A stretch of DNA of 64,000 bases from Pseudomonas brassicacearum subsp. neoaurantiaca (GCF_013608025.1 NZ_VDLV01000013.1:124001-188000); one strand, 5' to 3'; positions 47,158 through 56,698 are shown, numbered from the stretch's first letter. Notes: generated from the letters alone by a model not told the origin. Program-made: numbers and translations.

Positions 47158-48001
47158 CAGCGCAGCGCTGCTCAACAAGCACAGCTTCGTCGAGCTCGGC
47201 GCCCGGCAACGGGCCCAGGCTTTGCTCGATGACGGGACGTTCCGCGAATTGCTCGACCCCTTTCAGCGCATCATGTCGCCGTGGCTGCTGCGCCAGGGTG
47301 TGGTGCCGCAGAGCGACGACGGTGTGGTGATCGCCAAGGGCAACCTCGACGGTTTGCCGGTTGTCGTGGCTGCCATCGAAGGCGCGTTCCAGGGAGGCAG
47401 CCTCGGTGAAGTCGGCGGGGCAAAAATCGCCGGAGCATTGGAGCTGGCCGCCGAAGACAACCGCAAAGGCATTCCGACCCGTGCCGTGCTGCTGCTGGAA
47501 ACCGGTGGCGTACGGTTGCAGGAGGCCAACCTCGGGCTCGCAGCGATTGCCGAGATTCACTCGGCGATTGTCGACCTGCGCCAGTTCCAGCCGGTGGTCG
47601 GCGTGGTGGCCGGCAGCGTCGGCTGTTTTGGCGGTATGTCTATCGCCGCCGGGTTGTGCAGTTATCTGCTGGTGACCCAGGAGGCGCGATTGGGGCTGAA
47701 TGGCCCGCAGGTGATCGAGCAGGAAGCCGGGATCGACGAATACGACTCCCGCGACCGGCCGTTCATCTGGAGCCTGACCGGCGGCGAGCAGCGTTACGCC
47801 ACCGGGCTGGTGGACCGATACGCTGCCGACGACGTCGCGCAGATTCGCCGGCAGGTCAGTGAGCTGTTGCACCTGGGTGTGCCCAACGAACACCGCAGCG
47901 GTCAGGCCGAGTTTTTCCTCCAGCGCCTGGCGCGCTTGAACACCGACGTGCAAATCGAACCGGCAGCGGTTCGCCAGCTGTATCAGGGAGAACGCCCATG
48001 A
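47150..48001 (+). CDS. mdcD: Malonate decarboxylase beta subunit MdcD
   Basis: One half of the malonyl-ACP decarboxylase, 283 residues, of the crotonase/carboxyltransferase fold. The oxyanion-type segment GGMSIAAGLCSYL is visible. It pairs with MdcE. The ATG at 47150 overlaps the mdcC stop by 8 bases, and its own stop overlaps mdcE by 4. Confidence 0.95.
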   Translation: MTDSAALLNKHSFVELGARQRAQALLDDGTFRELLDPFQRIMSPWLLRQGVVPQSDDGVVIAKGNLDGLPVVVAAIEGAFQGGSLGEVGGAKIAGALELAAEDNRKGIPTRAVLLLETGGVRLQEANLGLAAIAEIHSAIVDLRQFQPVVGVVAGSVGCFGGMSIAAGLCSYLLVTQEARLGLNGPQVIEQEAGIDEYDSRDRPFIWSLTGGEQRYATGLVDRYAADDVAQIRRQVSELLHLGVPNEHRSGQAEFFLQRLARLNTDVQIEPAAVRQLYQGERP

Positions 48002-48801
48002 GTGCCTATTCGTTGAGAGGCTTGCGCTGGTTCGAGGCCTTGAGTGGCGGTGCCGAGCCGTTGGCTGGTTTGCCGGCTTCGCTGAAAGTCGCCGATGTCC
48101 AGCTGGGCGAACAAGCCGCGCGCCTGCTCGCCGTGGTGGCCGATCCCGACAACCGTTTCCCTCGGGCGCGCAACGGCGAGGTGGGTTTGCTCGAAGGTTG
48201 GGGGCTAGCCAAAGCGGTGGACGATGCCATCGAAGCCGACCGCAATGCGCCGCGTAAACGTGCGCTGATCGCCATCGTCGATGTGCCGAGCCAGGCTTAT
48301 GGCCGTCGCGAAGAAGCCCTCGGGATTCATCAGGCGCTGGCCGGCGCGGCGGACAGTTATGCTCGCGCCCGATTGGCCGGGCATCCAGTGATTGGCTTGC
48401 TGGTGGGCAAGGCGATGTCCGGCGCGTTCCTGGCCCACGGCTACCAGGCCAACCGGTTGATCGCCCTGCGCGACCCGGGCGTGATGGTCCACGCCATGGG
48501 CAAGGCCTCGGCGGCGCGAGTGACCCTGCGCAGTGTCGAAGAACTCGAAGCCCTGGCCGCCAGCGTGCCGCCGATGGCGTATGACATCGACAGCTACGCC
48601 AGCCTGGGGCTGCTCTGGGAAATCTTGTCGGTGGAACAGATCGAGCAGCCGACGGCGGCGGATCTGGCCCGGGTCATTGATTGCCTGCAACAAGCAATCA
48701 ACGATGTGGCCGATGCACCTCGGGATCTCGGCGGACGTCTGGGGGCGACCCATCGCGCCGCTTCCAGCCACGTGCGTCAATTGTTGAGGGCGCAGTGGTG
48801 A
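47998..48801 (+). CDS. mdcE: Malonate decarboxylase gamma subunit MdcE
   Basis: Second half of the malonyl-ACP decarboxylase, 267 residues, also of the carboxyltransferase fold (VGKAMSGAFLAHGYQANR). It forms a heterodimer with MdcD. It starts with an ATGA overlap and ends with a GTGA overlap with mdcG. Confidence 0.95.
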   Translation: MSAYSLRGLRWFEALSGGAEPLAGLPASLKVADVQLGEQAARLLAVVADPDNRFPRARNGEVGLLEGWGLAKAVDDAIEADRNAPRKRALIAIVDVPSQAYGRREEALGIHQALAGAADSYARARLAGHPVIGLLVGKAMSGAFLAHGYQANRLIALRDPGVMVHAMGKASAARVTLRSVEELEALAASVPPMAYDIDSYASLGLLWEILSVEQIEQPTAADLARVIDCLQQAINDVADAPRDLGGRLGATHRAASSHVRQLLRAQW

Positions 48802-49418
48802 GCACGTTCCTGGCCCATGACCTGCTCTGGGGGATGACTGCCATGCAGTTACCTGCGGATGCGCCGGGCTGGGCGATCGAGTCGCTCGACCTCGGGCAAC
48901 CGGTGGTGGTGCGCCGCGCGTTGTCCTCGCCAGGGCACGTCGCGGTGGGCCTGCGTGGCCGCGCCCGGGAGCAGCGCTACGCCGCGTCGATGCCAGTGGC
49001 GACGATCCAGCGCCGAGTGCGTCCGGAAGACCTTTGTCATGTCGAATCCCATCGTGACCTGCCGGCATTGATAGCCTTGGCGCAGCTTCGACCCTTGCTC
49101 GATGCCTATGGCTGGACCTGGGGCGTGAGCGGCAGCGCCGGGTTCGAACTGGCCACGGGCGTCGAGGCACTGCATGAGCGCAGCGACTTGGATCTGATCC
49201 TGCGCACACCCCATCGGTTGAATCGTCTCCAGGCCAAGGAATTGCTCGCGCTGCTGGATGCTTCGGCCTGTGCCGTGGACATGCAATTGCAAACGCCTTG
49301 CGGCGCTATCGCCCTGCGCGAATGGGCGGGTTCGTCGCGGCGGGTCTTGCTCAAGGATGATACCCAGGCACGCCTGGTGAACGACCCTTGGCAATCCTCA
49401 CTGGAGCAGGTCGCGTGA
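48798..49418 (+). CDS. mdcG: Malonate decarboxylase holo-ACP synthase MdcG
   Basis: Attaches the phosphoribosyl-dephospho-CoA group to MdcC. The 206-residue protein has a nucleotidyltransferase-like core: GSAGFELATG followed by HERSDLDLIL with the metal-binding acids. GTG start at 48798, overlapping the mdcE stop; it ends in a second GTGA overlap with mdcH. Confidence 0.94.
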   Translation: MSTFLAHDLLWGMTAMQLPADAPGWAIESLDLGQPVVVRRALSSPGHVAVGLRGRAREQRYAASMPVATIQRRVRPEDLCHVESHRDLPALIALAQLRPLLDAYGWTWGVSGSAGFELATGVEALHERSDLDLILRTPHRLNRLQAKELLALLDASACAVDMQLQTPCGAIALREWAGSSRRVLLKDDTQARLVNDPWQSSLEQVA

Positions 49419-50335
49419 GCAGCCTCTTCGTCTTTCCCGGCCAGGGTGCGCAGCGCATGGGCATGCTCCATGGGTTGGCGCCGCTGATCCTCGATGAGGC
49501 GGGGGATGTGCTGGGCGAAGATGTCTTGCGATTGGACAGCGCCGAGGCGTTGCAATCGACCCGCGCCGTGCAGCTATGCCTGCTGATCGCCGGCGTGGCG
49601 GCGGCTCGTCGGCTGCTGGAGCAGGCCCCCGCACCGGATTACGTGGCGGGACTGTCCATCGGCGCGTATCCGGCGGCGGTCGTGGCCGGTGCGCTGGACT
49701 TTGCCGATGCGCTGCGATTGGTCAGCCTGCGCGGCGAACTGATGCAGCAGGCCTACCCGCAAGGCTACGGCATGACGGCGATCATCGGCCTGGACCTCGC
49801 CGCCGTGGAAACCTTGCTGGCCCAGGTGCACAGTGGAACAACGCCGGTGTACCTGGCCAATATCAATGGCGATAACCAAGTGGTTATTGCCGGCAGCGAC
49901 GAAGCCATGGGCCTCGTCGCCGAGAAGGCCCGGCGGCAAGGCGCTGGCAAGGCCTGCCGGTTGGCGGTCAGCGTGCCGTCCCATTGCCCGTTGCTGGAGG
50001 CACCGGCGCGGACATTGTCCGAGGCATTCGCCAACGTATCGTTGAAGGCGCCGACCCTGGGCTATCTCAGCGGTAGCCGCGCCCGCCCGGTGATCAAGGC
50101 CGATGCGTTGCGCGACGATCTCGCGTTCAACATGTGCCGGGTCGTCGATTGGCGCGGCACGGTGCAGAGCGCCTATGAGCGTGGCGTGCGCCTGCAAATC
50201 GAATTGCCGCCCGGCGCGGTGTTGACCGGGCTGGCGCGCCGGGTGTTCGAGCAAGGCACCGTCATGGCGTTTGACGGCGCGCGGCTCGACACGCTGCAAG
50301 CGCTGCTGCATGAGGAGGGACACCGCCAACCCTAG
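49415..50335 (+). CDS. mdcH: Malonate decarboxylase epsilon subunit (malonyltransferase) MdcH
   Basis: Loads malonyl from malonyl-CoA onto the carrier. The 306-residue acyltransferase has FPGQGAQRMGM at the start and the active-site GLSIGAYPAA with the nucleophilic Ser; a His is in PSHCPLL. GTG start overlapping the mdcG stop. Confidence 0.95.
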   Translation: MSSLFVFPGQGAQRMGMLHGLAPLILDEAGDVLGEDVLRLDSAEALQSTRAVQLCLLIAGVAAARRLLEQAPAPDYVAGLSIGAYPAAVVAGALDFADALRLVSLRGELMQQAYPQGYGMTAIIGLDLAAVETLLAQVHSGTTPVYLANINGDNQVVIAGSDEAMGLVAEKARRQGAGKACRLAVSVPSHCPLLEAPARTLSEAFANVSLKAPTLGYLSGSRARPVIKADALRDDLAFNMCRVVDWRGTVQSAYERGVRLQIELPPGAVLTGLARRVFEQGTVMAFDGARLDTLQALLHEEGHRQP

Positions 50336-50401
50336 ACACCGACTCAAGCTGGCGAAGCACAAAAACAACAACTTCGACGATGCATTTTGAGGACTACGAC
50401 A

Positions 50402-50794
50402 ATGATTATCTACGGTGTGGCGTTTCTGGCCTTTTGTACCCTGGCGGGTATTTTCATCGGCGAGCTACTGGGCAAACTGATTGGCGTGCCGGCCAACGTC
50501 GGCGGCGTCGGCATTGCGATGCTGCTGTTGATCGGCCTGGGCAGCTACCTGAGCAAGCGCGGCCTGTTCAAGGGTAAATCCGAAGCCGGCGTGGAATTCT
50601 GGAGCGCCATCTATATCCCGATCGTGGTGGCGATGGCGGCGCAGCAAAACGTTTATGGCGCATTGAAGGGCGGGCCGATGGCGATCCTGGCCGGAACGCT
50701 GGCGGTGGTGATTGCCTTTGCGTTGGTGCCGGTGCTGGTGCGCATCGGCAACAAGGACCCTCAATCCAACGTGTCCGTGAAAACGGTAGGGTGA
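50402..50794 (+). CDS. mdcL: Malonate transporter subunit MdcL (MadL)
   Basis: Small membrane protein of 130 residues with four membrane segments, half of the two-part MadLM malonate carrier. GAGGA precedes the ATG at 50402. It lies 66 bases after mdcH and 5 bases before mdcM. Confidence 0.93.
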   Translation: MIIYGVAFLAFCTLAGIFIGELLGKLIGVPANVGGVGIAMLLLIGLGSYLSKRGLFKGKSEAGVEFWSAIYIPIVVAMAAQQNVYGALKGGPMAILAGTLAVVIAFALVPVLVRIGNKDPQSNVSVKTVG

Positions 50795-50799
50795 CCGCC

Positions 50800-51564
50800 A
50801 TGTACGAATCCATGATGAAAGTCATCACCGGCTACGGCCTGATCAGCGGTTTCGCCATCGTCGGCATCACGATGTGGGTGTCCTACTGGATCAGCAATAC
50901 GTTCACCAAAGGTCGCCTGCACGGTTCGGCCATCGCGATTCTGCTGGGGCTTGTGCTCTCGTACATCGGCGGGGCCATGACCGGTGGGCAGAAGGGCGTG
51001 GTGGACATTCCGTTGCTGTCCGGTATTGGCTTGCTGGGTGGTGCGATGCTGCGGGACTTCGCCATCGTCGCCACGGCGTTCGGCGTCAGTATCGAAGAAC
51101 TCAAGCGCGCCGGTTTCGTGGGCGTGCTGGCCTTGTTCGTCGGAGTCGGGACTTCATTCATTGCCGGCGTCGGCGTGGCGATGGCTTTCGGTTATACCGA
51201 TTCGGTGAGCCTGACCACCATCGGCGCCGGGGCGGTGACTTATATCGTCGGGCCGGTGACCGGGGCGGCGATTGGCGCCAGCTCCGAGGTGATGGCGCTG
51301 TCCATTGCCGCGGGGCTGATCAAGGCGATCCTGGTGATGGTGGCGACGCCGTTCGTGGCGCCATTCATCGGTCTCAACAACCCGCGCAGCGCGGTGATCT
51401 TCGGCGGGTTGATGGGCACCTCCAGCGGCGTGGCCGGTGGGTTGGCGGCGACCGATCCGAAGCTGGTGCCTTATGGTTGCCTGACGGCGGCGTTCTATAC
51501 GGCGCTTGGGTGCCTGCTCGGGCCTTCGTTGTTGTTTTTGATCATGCGAGGGTTGATGGGGTAG
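50800..51564 (+). CDS. mdcM: Malonate transporter subunit MdcM (MadM)
   Basis: Larger membrane half of the malonate carrier, 254 residues with about eight hydrophobic segments and a Gly-rich re-entrant part (GGLMGTSSGVAGGLAATDPK). It takes up malonate with MdcL, probably with sodium or protons. It ends the operon; a REP pair, not a classical terminator, follows. Confidence 0.93.
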   Translation: MYESMMKVITGYGLISGFAIVGITMWVSYWISNTFTKGRLHGSAIAILLGLVLSYIGGAMTGGQKGVVDIPLLSGIGLLGGAMLRDFAIVATAFGVSIEELKRAGFVGVLALFVGVGTSFIAGVGVAMAFGYTDSVSLTTIGAGAVTYIVGPVTGAAIGASSEVMALSIAAGLIKAILVMVATPFVAPFIGLNNPRSAVIFGGLMGTSSGVAGGLAATDPKLVPYGCLTAAFYTALGCLLGPSLLFLIMRGLMG

Positions 51565-51596
51565 GGCTTAGGCTCTTCATTGAGTGAACTGGCGCC

Positions 51597-51661
51597 ATCG
51601 CGAGCAAGCTCGCTCCCACAGTTGACCGCATGTCCCCTGTGGGAGCGAGCCTGCTCGCGAA
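51597..51661. repeat. REP pair in outward orientation
   Basis: ATCGCGAGCAAGCTCGCTCCCAC and complement 17 bases later, between the convergent mdcM and mdcR. Confidence 0.85.
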
Positions 51662-51676
51662 GGGCGCGACTCGGTT

Positions 51677-52591
51677 TCAAACCTGGCGATTGGCATACAT
51701 CCGGCACTCCGCCAACAACGCCAGCAGGTTCGGATCACGCTCCTTGGCCTTCAGGAACACCACGCCGATGTGCTGCTGCAACCGGTACTTTTCCTGCAAC
51801 GGGATCAGTTTCACCCGGTTTTCATACACCGCCGCAATCCTGCCCGGCAGCAGGGCATAACCCACCCCGGAGCTGACCATGCTCAGCAGGGTAAAGATAT
51901 CGTTCACCTGCATCGCCACCTTCGGCTCGAACCCCGCCTGCCTGAACACCCGATTGCCGTCCTGGTGCGTGGCGAAGCCCTGGGTCAGGGTGATGAAGGT
52001 TTCGTCGCGCACTTCGGCCAGGTCCACTTCGCTGCGTTGGGCGAAGGGTGAGTCGGCCGGCGTGGCAAGAAAGATGTCATCGGAAAACAGCTGGATCTGT
52101 TCGCAGTCCGGGTCGTTGACGCTGTCGTCCAGCGACACCAGGATCGCGTCGACTTCCATGTTCTTGAGCTTGTACAACAGGTCGATGTTCGAACCCATGA
52201 TCAAGTCGATATTGAGTTCGCTGCGGCGGATCTTAAGGCCCATGATCAGCTGCGGCACGGTCTTGACCGTCAGCGAGTACAGCGAGCCAAGCTTGAAGCG
52301 CTCGGCAGAAAAACCAGCCGCCTCGCGGGTCAGGCGCACGCTTTCGATCACGTCCTGGATCAGTTTCTGCGCGCGCTCTTCCAACACATAGGCGCTTTCC
52401 AAGGGCGTGAGGTTGCGGCCCTCATGCTTGAACAACGGGCAGCGCAGGGCGCTCTCCAGGGAATGAATGGCTCGGTGTACGCTGACGTTGCTGGTTTGCA
52501 ACTCGGCCGCCGCCCGCGCGAGGTTGCCGGTGCGCATGAAAGCCTGGAACACCTCGAGTTTCTTCAGGGTCAATTCTTCGTCGATCAGCAT
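51677..52591 (-). CDS. mdcR: LysR family regulator of malonate utilisation MdcR
   Basis: LysR-type regulator of 304 residues with an N-terminal winged helix (LKKLEVFQAFMRTGNLARAA) and a C-terminal effector domain. Its place at the end of the mdc operon, pointing toward it, matches the known Pseudomonas arrangement in which MdcR activates mdc genes on malonate. Confidence 0.88.
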   Translation of the reverse strand: MLIDEELTLKKLEVFQAFMRTGNLARAAAELQTSNVSVHRAIHSLESALRCPLFKHEGRNLTPLESAYVLEERAQKLIQDVIESVRLTREAAGFSAERFKLGSLYSLTVKTVPQLIMGLKIRRSELNIDLIMGSNIDLLYKLKNMEVDAILVSLDDSVNDPDCEQIQLFSDDIFLATPADSPFAQRSEVDLAEVRDETFITLTQGFATHQDGNRVFRQAGFEPKVAMQVNDIFTLLSMVSSGVGYALLPGRIAAVYENRVKLIPLQEKYRLQQHIGVVFLKAKERDPNLLALLAECRMYANRQV

Positions 52592-52896
52592 GGGGGCGGG
52601 CTCTTGTTCGTATGGGCTGATTGTGCCCCAATCGACCCTTTTTAGAGGGTTAATCTGTGGCGAGGGGATTTAGCGACACGTCGCACCGCCCCGCTGGGCT
52701 GCGCAGCAGCCCCAAGCCCTGTCTCCTCGGGGTGTCAGGCTGATCGCATTCAGGTGTATTGGGGCCGCTTCGCAGCCCAGCGGGGATAAATCCCCTCGCC
52801 ACAAGGTATGTCTGCAGGTTTAAAAGGCAATTCATTGCACTTTGAAGCGCCAGGCCTGAGCCTTGGCGCCAGTTTCGGAATATGGGGTGGGATTGG
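52592..52896. other. Intergenic region between mdcR and the hemolysin III-like gene
   Basis: About 305 bases between divergent genes. Nearly half is a REPIN (52657-52802); the rest should carry the two promoters. A CCCTTTTTAGAGGG inverted repeat lies about 45 bases before mdcR (52636-52649). No coding frame is convincing. Confidence 0.6.
52657..52802. repeat. REPIN (GTGGCGAGGGGATTT type)
   Basis: GTGGCGAGGGGATTTAGC is mirrored by ATAAATCCCCTCGCCAC with inner arms GCTGGGCTGCG/CGCAGCCCAGC. It is a third REPIN subfamily in the window. Confidence 0.85.
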
Positions 52897-53514
52897 ATGT
52901 ATCACGGGGAACGACTCAACGCCTGGACGCACCTGGTGGGGGCAGTCGCGGCGTTTATCGGCGCGGTGTGGTTGCTGGTGATTGCCGGGATGGCCGGCGA
53001 TCCATGGAAGATCGTCAGCGTGGCGATCTACGGGTTCACCTTGCTGGTGTTGTACAGCGCCTCGACGGTTTACCACAGCGTGCGCGGGCGCAAGAAAGAG
53101 ATCATGCAGAAGGTCGATCATTTTTCGATCTATCTGCTGATCGCCGGCAGCTACACGCCGTTCTGCCTGGTGACCCTGCGCGGGCCGTGGGGCTGGACCT
53201 TGTTCGGAATTGTCTGGGGGCTGGCCGTGATCGGCATCCTCCAGGAAATCAAGCCACGCTCCGAAGCACGGATCCTGTCGATCGTTATTTATGCGGTGAT
53301 GGGCTGGATCGTGCTGGTGGCGGTCAAGCCGTTGCTGGCGGCGTTGGGCAGCGCCGGGTTTGCCTGGCTGGCCTCGGGCGGCGTGTTGTACACCGTTGGC
53401 ATTATCTTTTTCGCCCTCGACCACCGGTTGCGCCATTCCCATGGTATCTGGCACTTGTTCGTCATTGCCGGCAGCCTGCTGCATTTCGTGGCGATTCTGT
53501 TCTACGTGCTTTGA
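52897..53514 (+). CDS. Hemolysin III family membrane protein
   Basis: PAQR/YqfA-type protein of 205 residues with seven predicted membrane segments. Conserved polar residues are present: YHGERLNAWTH, ASTVYHS, DHFSIYLLIAGSYTPFCL and HGIWHLFV, which in this superfamily form a metal or hydrolase-like site. Despite the name, hemolysis is not the likely normal role; membrane homeostasis is more plausible. GGGGTGGGA lies before the ATG at 52897. It overlaps the end of the convergent LysR gene by 13 bases. Confidence 0.85.
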   Translation: MYHGERLNAWTHLVGAVAAFIGAVWLLVIAGMAGDPWKIVSVAIYGFTLLVLYSASTVYHSVRGRKKEIMQKVDHFSIYLLIAGSYTPFCLVTLRGPWGWTLFGIVWGLAVIGILQEIKPRSEARILSIVIYAVMGWIVLVAVKPLLAALGSAGFAWLASGGVLYTVGIIFFALDHRLRHSHGIWHLFVIAGSLLHFVAILFYVL

Positions 53515-54425
53515 GCACTCGCAAACAGACGATCCAATTGCGCCTGGGCCTGGCTGGCAAAAATCTCCAGCAGGGCAGCCATTGTATGGGCCGGGGCCTC
53601 GTTGGCCCGGGTCACGGCGTAAAGGGAAATCGGTAGCGGTGGCGACAAGGGCCGGATGGCCGTGCGGCTGCTCGAAGCACCCAGCGCCGTGAACGGGTCG
53701 ATCACCGCCAGCCCGGCGCCGGATTCGACCATGGCCCGGGCCAGTGAATACGTCTGCACGGAAATGCTGACCCGTGGCGGCGGTTCCACCGACTTGAGGT
53801 AACCGTCCAGCCTGGCCGATAGCGGGTCGGTGCTGGACAGGCCGATCAACGGCGCGTCGGCCAGGGCCTGCAACGGCATGGGCGTGCCGATCGCTGCCTC
53901 GGGCCAATGGCCGCTGGGTGCCAGGGCCACCAACACGCCGCTGGCCAGGGGCTGGGCCTTGAGGCCGGGGTGATCGGGCGGTTGCAAGGTCAGGGCGACG
54001 TCGATTTCGCGCATCAGCAGGTTTTGCATCAGTTCGCGGCTGTGGGCGCTGGATAACTCGCAGACGATGTCCGGGTAGCGCCGGGTCCATTGATGGATCG
54101 CCGCTGGCATCAACGACAAGGCCAAGGCTGGCGTGGCGCCGATCCGCAGGCTGTGCCCCGGCTCGCGGCGCAGGCTCTGGGCCAGGCGCCGCACGCCCTG
54201 CAGGCTTTCGCTGACCTTGTCGACTTCACGCTCCAGCTCCAGCGCCTCGGGCGTGGCCTGCAGCTTGCCACGTACCCGCAGGAACAGTGCAAAGCCCAAT
54301 TGCTGCTCGGCATGCTGCAACACCTTGGTCACGGCCGGCTGGGAGACATGCAACAACTGCGCGGCGCCGCTGATGGAGCCGGTCTGGCGGATGGCCTGGA
54401 AAATCTCGATATGACGAAGGCGCAT
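53502..54425 (-). CDS. LysR family transcriptional regulator
   Basis: Regulator of 307 residues; the winged helix (RHIEIFQAIRQTGSISGAAQ, then SQPAVTKVLQHAE) is N-terminal and an effector domain follows. It is divergent from an FAD amino acid oxidase gene, so it probably controls that gene and the solute-binding protein. An in-frame ATG at 54470 would add 15 residues and cover a LysR-box-like site, so 54425 is preferred, though its ribosome site is weak. Confidence 0.85.
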   Translation of the reverse strand: MRLRHIEIFQAIRQTGSISGAAQLLHVSQPAVTKVLQHAEQQLGFALFLRVRGKLQATPEALELEREVDKVSESLQGVRRLAQSLRREPGHSLRIGATPALALSLMPAAIHQWTRRYPDIVCELSSAHSRELMQNLLMREIDVALTLQPPDHPGLKAQPLASGVLVALAPSGHWPEAAIGTPMPLQALADAPLIGLSSTDPLSARLDGYLKSVEPPPRVSISVQTYSLARAMVESGAGLAVIDPFTALGASSSRTAIRPLSPPLPISLYAVTRANEAPAHTMAALLEIFASQAQAQLDRLFASAQST

Positions 54426-54434
54426 GGCGAGCCC

Positions 54435-54449
54435 ATAACCTTTGTTTAT
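54435..54449. promoter_or_regulatory. LysR box (T-N11-A)
   Basis: ATAACCTTTGTTTAT has 4-base inverted ends and the T-N11-A pattern. It is 9 bases upstream of the LysR start in the 105-base divergent gap, fitting autoregulation. Confidence 0.45.
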
Positions 54450-54530
54450 AGGAGGCCCATCTTTATTCATTGTTCGAACGCTGTCATCCGATCCTAACCT
54501 TGGGCCATTCGAAACAGGTGTGAGACGGAC

Positions 54531-55772
54531 ATGGCTCAGCGGGTTTGCATCATCGGTGGCGGCGTGATCGGGTTGGCGACGGCTTATGCGCTGGTCCGCG
54601 AAGGCATCGACGTCACGCTCGTCGAAGCGCGAGAGGCGTTGGGCAGCGAAACCAGCTTCGCCAATGGCGGCCAATTGTCCTATCGCTACGTCGCGCCGCT
54701 GGCGGATGCCGGGGTGCCCTGGCAGGCCTTGGGTTGGATGTTGCGCGCGGATTCGCCTCTGAAGTTGCGCCCGCGCCTCGACCCGGCCCAGTGGCGCTGG
54801 ATGGCGTCGTTTGTCGCCGCGTGCCGGACCTCGGTCAACCGCCGCAACGGTGAGCACCTGTTGCGCCTGGCGCTGTTGAGCCAGGCGACATTGCAGACTT
54901 GGCGCGAAGACGATCATCTCGACGGCTTCGACTGGCGGCGCAACGGAAAATTGGTGACGTTTCGAAATGCCAGCCACTTCGAGCATGCACGCCGGCGAGT
55001 GACTGACCTGGGTCATCAACAAGTACTTGGCCCTGCGGAATGCGCGAGCCTGGAACCTGCGTTGGCCGACGTGCCGTTCGTGGGCGGGATCTATACGCCG
55101 GACGAGGAGGCCGCCGACTGCCATGCTTTCTGCCTGCAATTGGCGGCGCGGCTGCGGGCTTCGGGGCGCTGTGAGTTTTTGCTAGGTCGTGCGGTGACCG
55201 CGATCCATCATGTCAACGGCACGGTGCAGGCAATCGACCTGGGCGCAGATCGTCTGGACGTGGACGCCTTGGTGATCGCCGCCGGCCATCGCAGCGCGGC
55301 GCTCGCATTGCCCGGGGTGCGATTGCCCCTGTATCCCCTCAAGGGCTACAGCCTGACGGTACCGATCGAGGCGCGACATCGCGCGCCGGAGCTGAGCATC
55401 ACCGACTATGACCGCAAGGTCGTCTACGCTCGCATCGGCGAACAACTGCGAGTGGCGGCGATGGTGGACATCGTCGGTTTTGATCCGGCACCGGACCCCA
55501 GGCGCCTGGCCCTGATCCGTCGCCAGGCTATGGAAACCTTCCCGCTGGCCGGGGATTACCAGAACGCCGTCGAGTGGGCGGGCATGCGTCCGGCCACGCC
55601 CAGCGGCGTGCCGTTGATTGGCGCCACCGGCTATCGCAACCTGTGGCTCAACCTGGGCCATGGCGCCTTGGGCTTTACCCTGGCATGCGGCAGCGGCCGC
55701 CTGCTCAGCGAACTGATTTGCCAGCGACCCACTTCCATCGACATGCGAGGCCTCGCGCCCCGCGCCGCCTGA
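54531..55772 (+). CDS. FAD-dependent D-amino acid dehydrogenase-like protein
   Basis: DadA/DAO-type flavoprotein of 413 residues. The FAD-binding motif IIGGGVIGLATAYAL starts at residue 6, and the C-terminal GHGALGFTLACGSG segment is typical of the family. It probably oxidises a D- or imino-type amino acid. It is followed after 23 bases by an amino acid-binding protein, so both likely serve one nutrient. The second enzyme domain is complete. Substrate unknown. Confidence 0.85.
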   Translation: MAQRVCIIGGGVIGLATAYALVREGIDVTLVEAREALGSETSFANGGQLSYRYVAPLADAGVPWQALGWMLRADSPLKLRPRLDPAQWRWMASFVAACRTSVNRRNGEHLLRLALLSQATLQTWREDDHLDGFDWRRNGKLVTFRNASHFEHARRRVTDLGHQQVLGPAECASLEPALADVPFVGGIYTPDEEAADCHAFCLQLAARLRASGRCEFLLGRAVTAIHHVNGTVQAIDLGADRLDVDALVIAAGHRSAALALPGVRLPLYPLKGYSLTVPIEARHRAPELSITDYDRKVVYARIGEQLRVAAMVDIVGFDPAPDPRRLALIRRQAMETFPLAGDYQNAVEWAGMRPATPSGVPLIGATGYRNLWLNLGHGALGFTLACGSGRLLSELICQRPTSIDMRGLAPRAA

Positions 55773-55795
55773 CCCACCCGCAACGGAGAATAACA

Positions 55796-56698
55796 ATGCA
55801 AAAAATCACGTTGATCGGCTGCACCCTGAGCCTGCTGCTGAGCGCCCAGGCATTCGCCAATGAAGCGCCGCCGGCCGGCACGCTGGACAAAATCGCCAGC
55901 AGCAAGAGCATCACCCTGGGCTATCGCGACGCCTCGGTGCCGTTTTCCTATATTGCGGACAACAGCGGCAAGCCGATGGGCTACTCCGTTGAGTTGGCAA
56001 GCAAGATTGTCGCGCGCATCCAGCAACAACTGGCATTGCCGGAGCTGAACGTGAAGTACAACCTGGTGACGTCCCAGACCCGCATCCCGCTGGTACAGAA
56101 CGGCACTGTGGACCTGGAATGCGGGTCCACCGGCGTGACCGCCGAGCGGCAAAAGCAAGTGGCGTTTTCCTACGGTTTCATCTACGTGAAGGGCCAACTG
56201 TTGACGGCCAAGGACAGCGGCATCCACAGCTTCGCCGACCTGCGCGGCAAAAACGTGGTGACCACTGCCGGCACCACCAATGAGCGGTTCCTGAAAAGCT
56301 ACAACCAGGACAACAAAGTCGACATGTTCGTCATCAGCGCCAAGGACCACGGCGAAGCCTTCCAGATGCTGGAAACAGGGCGCGCGGCGGCGTTCTATAT
56401 GGACGACGCACTGCTCTACGGCGAACGGGCCAAGGCTCGCGACCCGCACAAATGGGTGGTGGTCGGGGAAGAACAGTCGCGGGAAATCTACAGCTGCATG
56501 GTGCGCAAGGATGATCCGCAATTCCTCGCACTGGTCAACGCGACCTTGGCGGACCTTTACAAATCAGGAGAAATCAACGCGATCTATGAGCGCTGGTTCC
56601 AACAACCGATCCCGCCCAAGGGCCTGAACCTGGAATTCCCGATGACCAGCGAGTTGAAGGCGATCATTGCCAAGCCGACGAGTGAGCCGGTGCAGTAG
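55796..56698 (+). CDS. Amino acid ABC transporter substrate-binding protein (orphan)
   Basis: Periplasmic protein of 300 residues, GltI/AatJ-like. A signal peptide ends at AFANE (residues 18-22); the SBP family 3 segments TLGYRDASVPFSY and ECGSTGVTAERQ are clear, suggesting a glutamate/aspartate type ligand. CGGAGAA precedes the ATG. No permease or ATPase gene is near, so it must use components from elsewhere or act as a sensor. Confidence 0.9.
   Translation: MQKITLIGCTLSLLLSAQAFANEAPPAGTLDKIASSKSITLGYRDASVPFSYIADNSGKPMGYSVELASKIVARIQQQLALPELNVKYNLVTSQTRIPLVQNGTVDLECGSTGVTAERQKQVAFSYGFIYVKGQLLTAKDSGIHSFADLRGKNVVTTAGTTNERFLKSYNQDNKVDMFVISAKDHGEAFQMLETGRAAAFYMDDALLYGERAKARDPHKWVVVGEEQSREIYSCMVRKDDPQFLALVNATLADLYKSGEINAIYERWFQQPIPPKGLNLEFPMTSELKAIIAKPTSEPVQ

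Noticed and set aside
53502..55139. LysR gene read as a 545-residue protein
   Set aside because: The N-terminal extension is antisense to the oxidase gene and the LysR domain begins normally at 54425.
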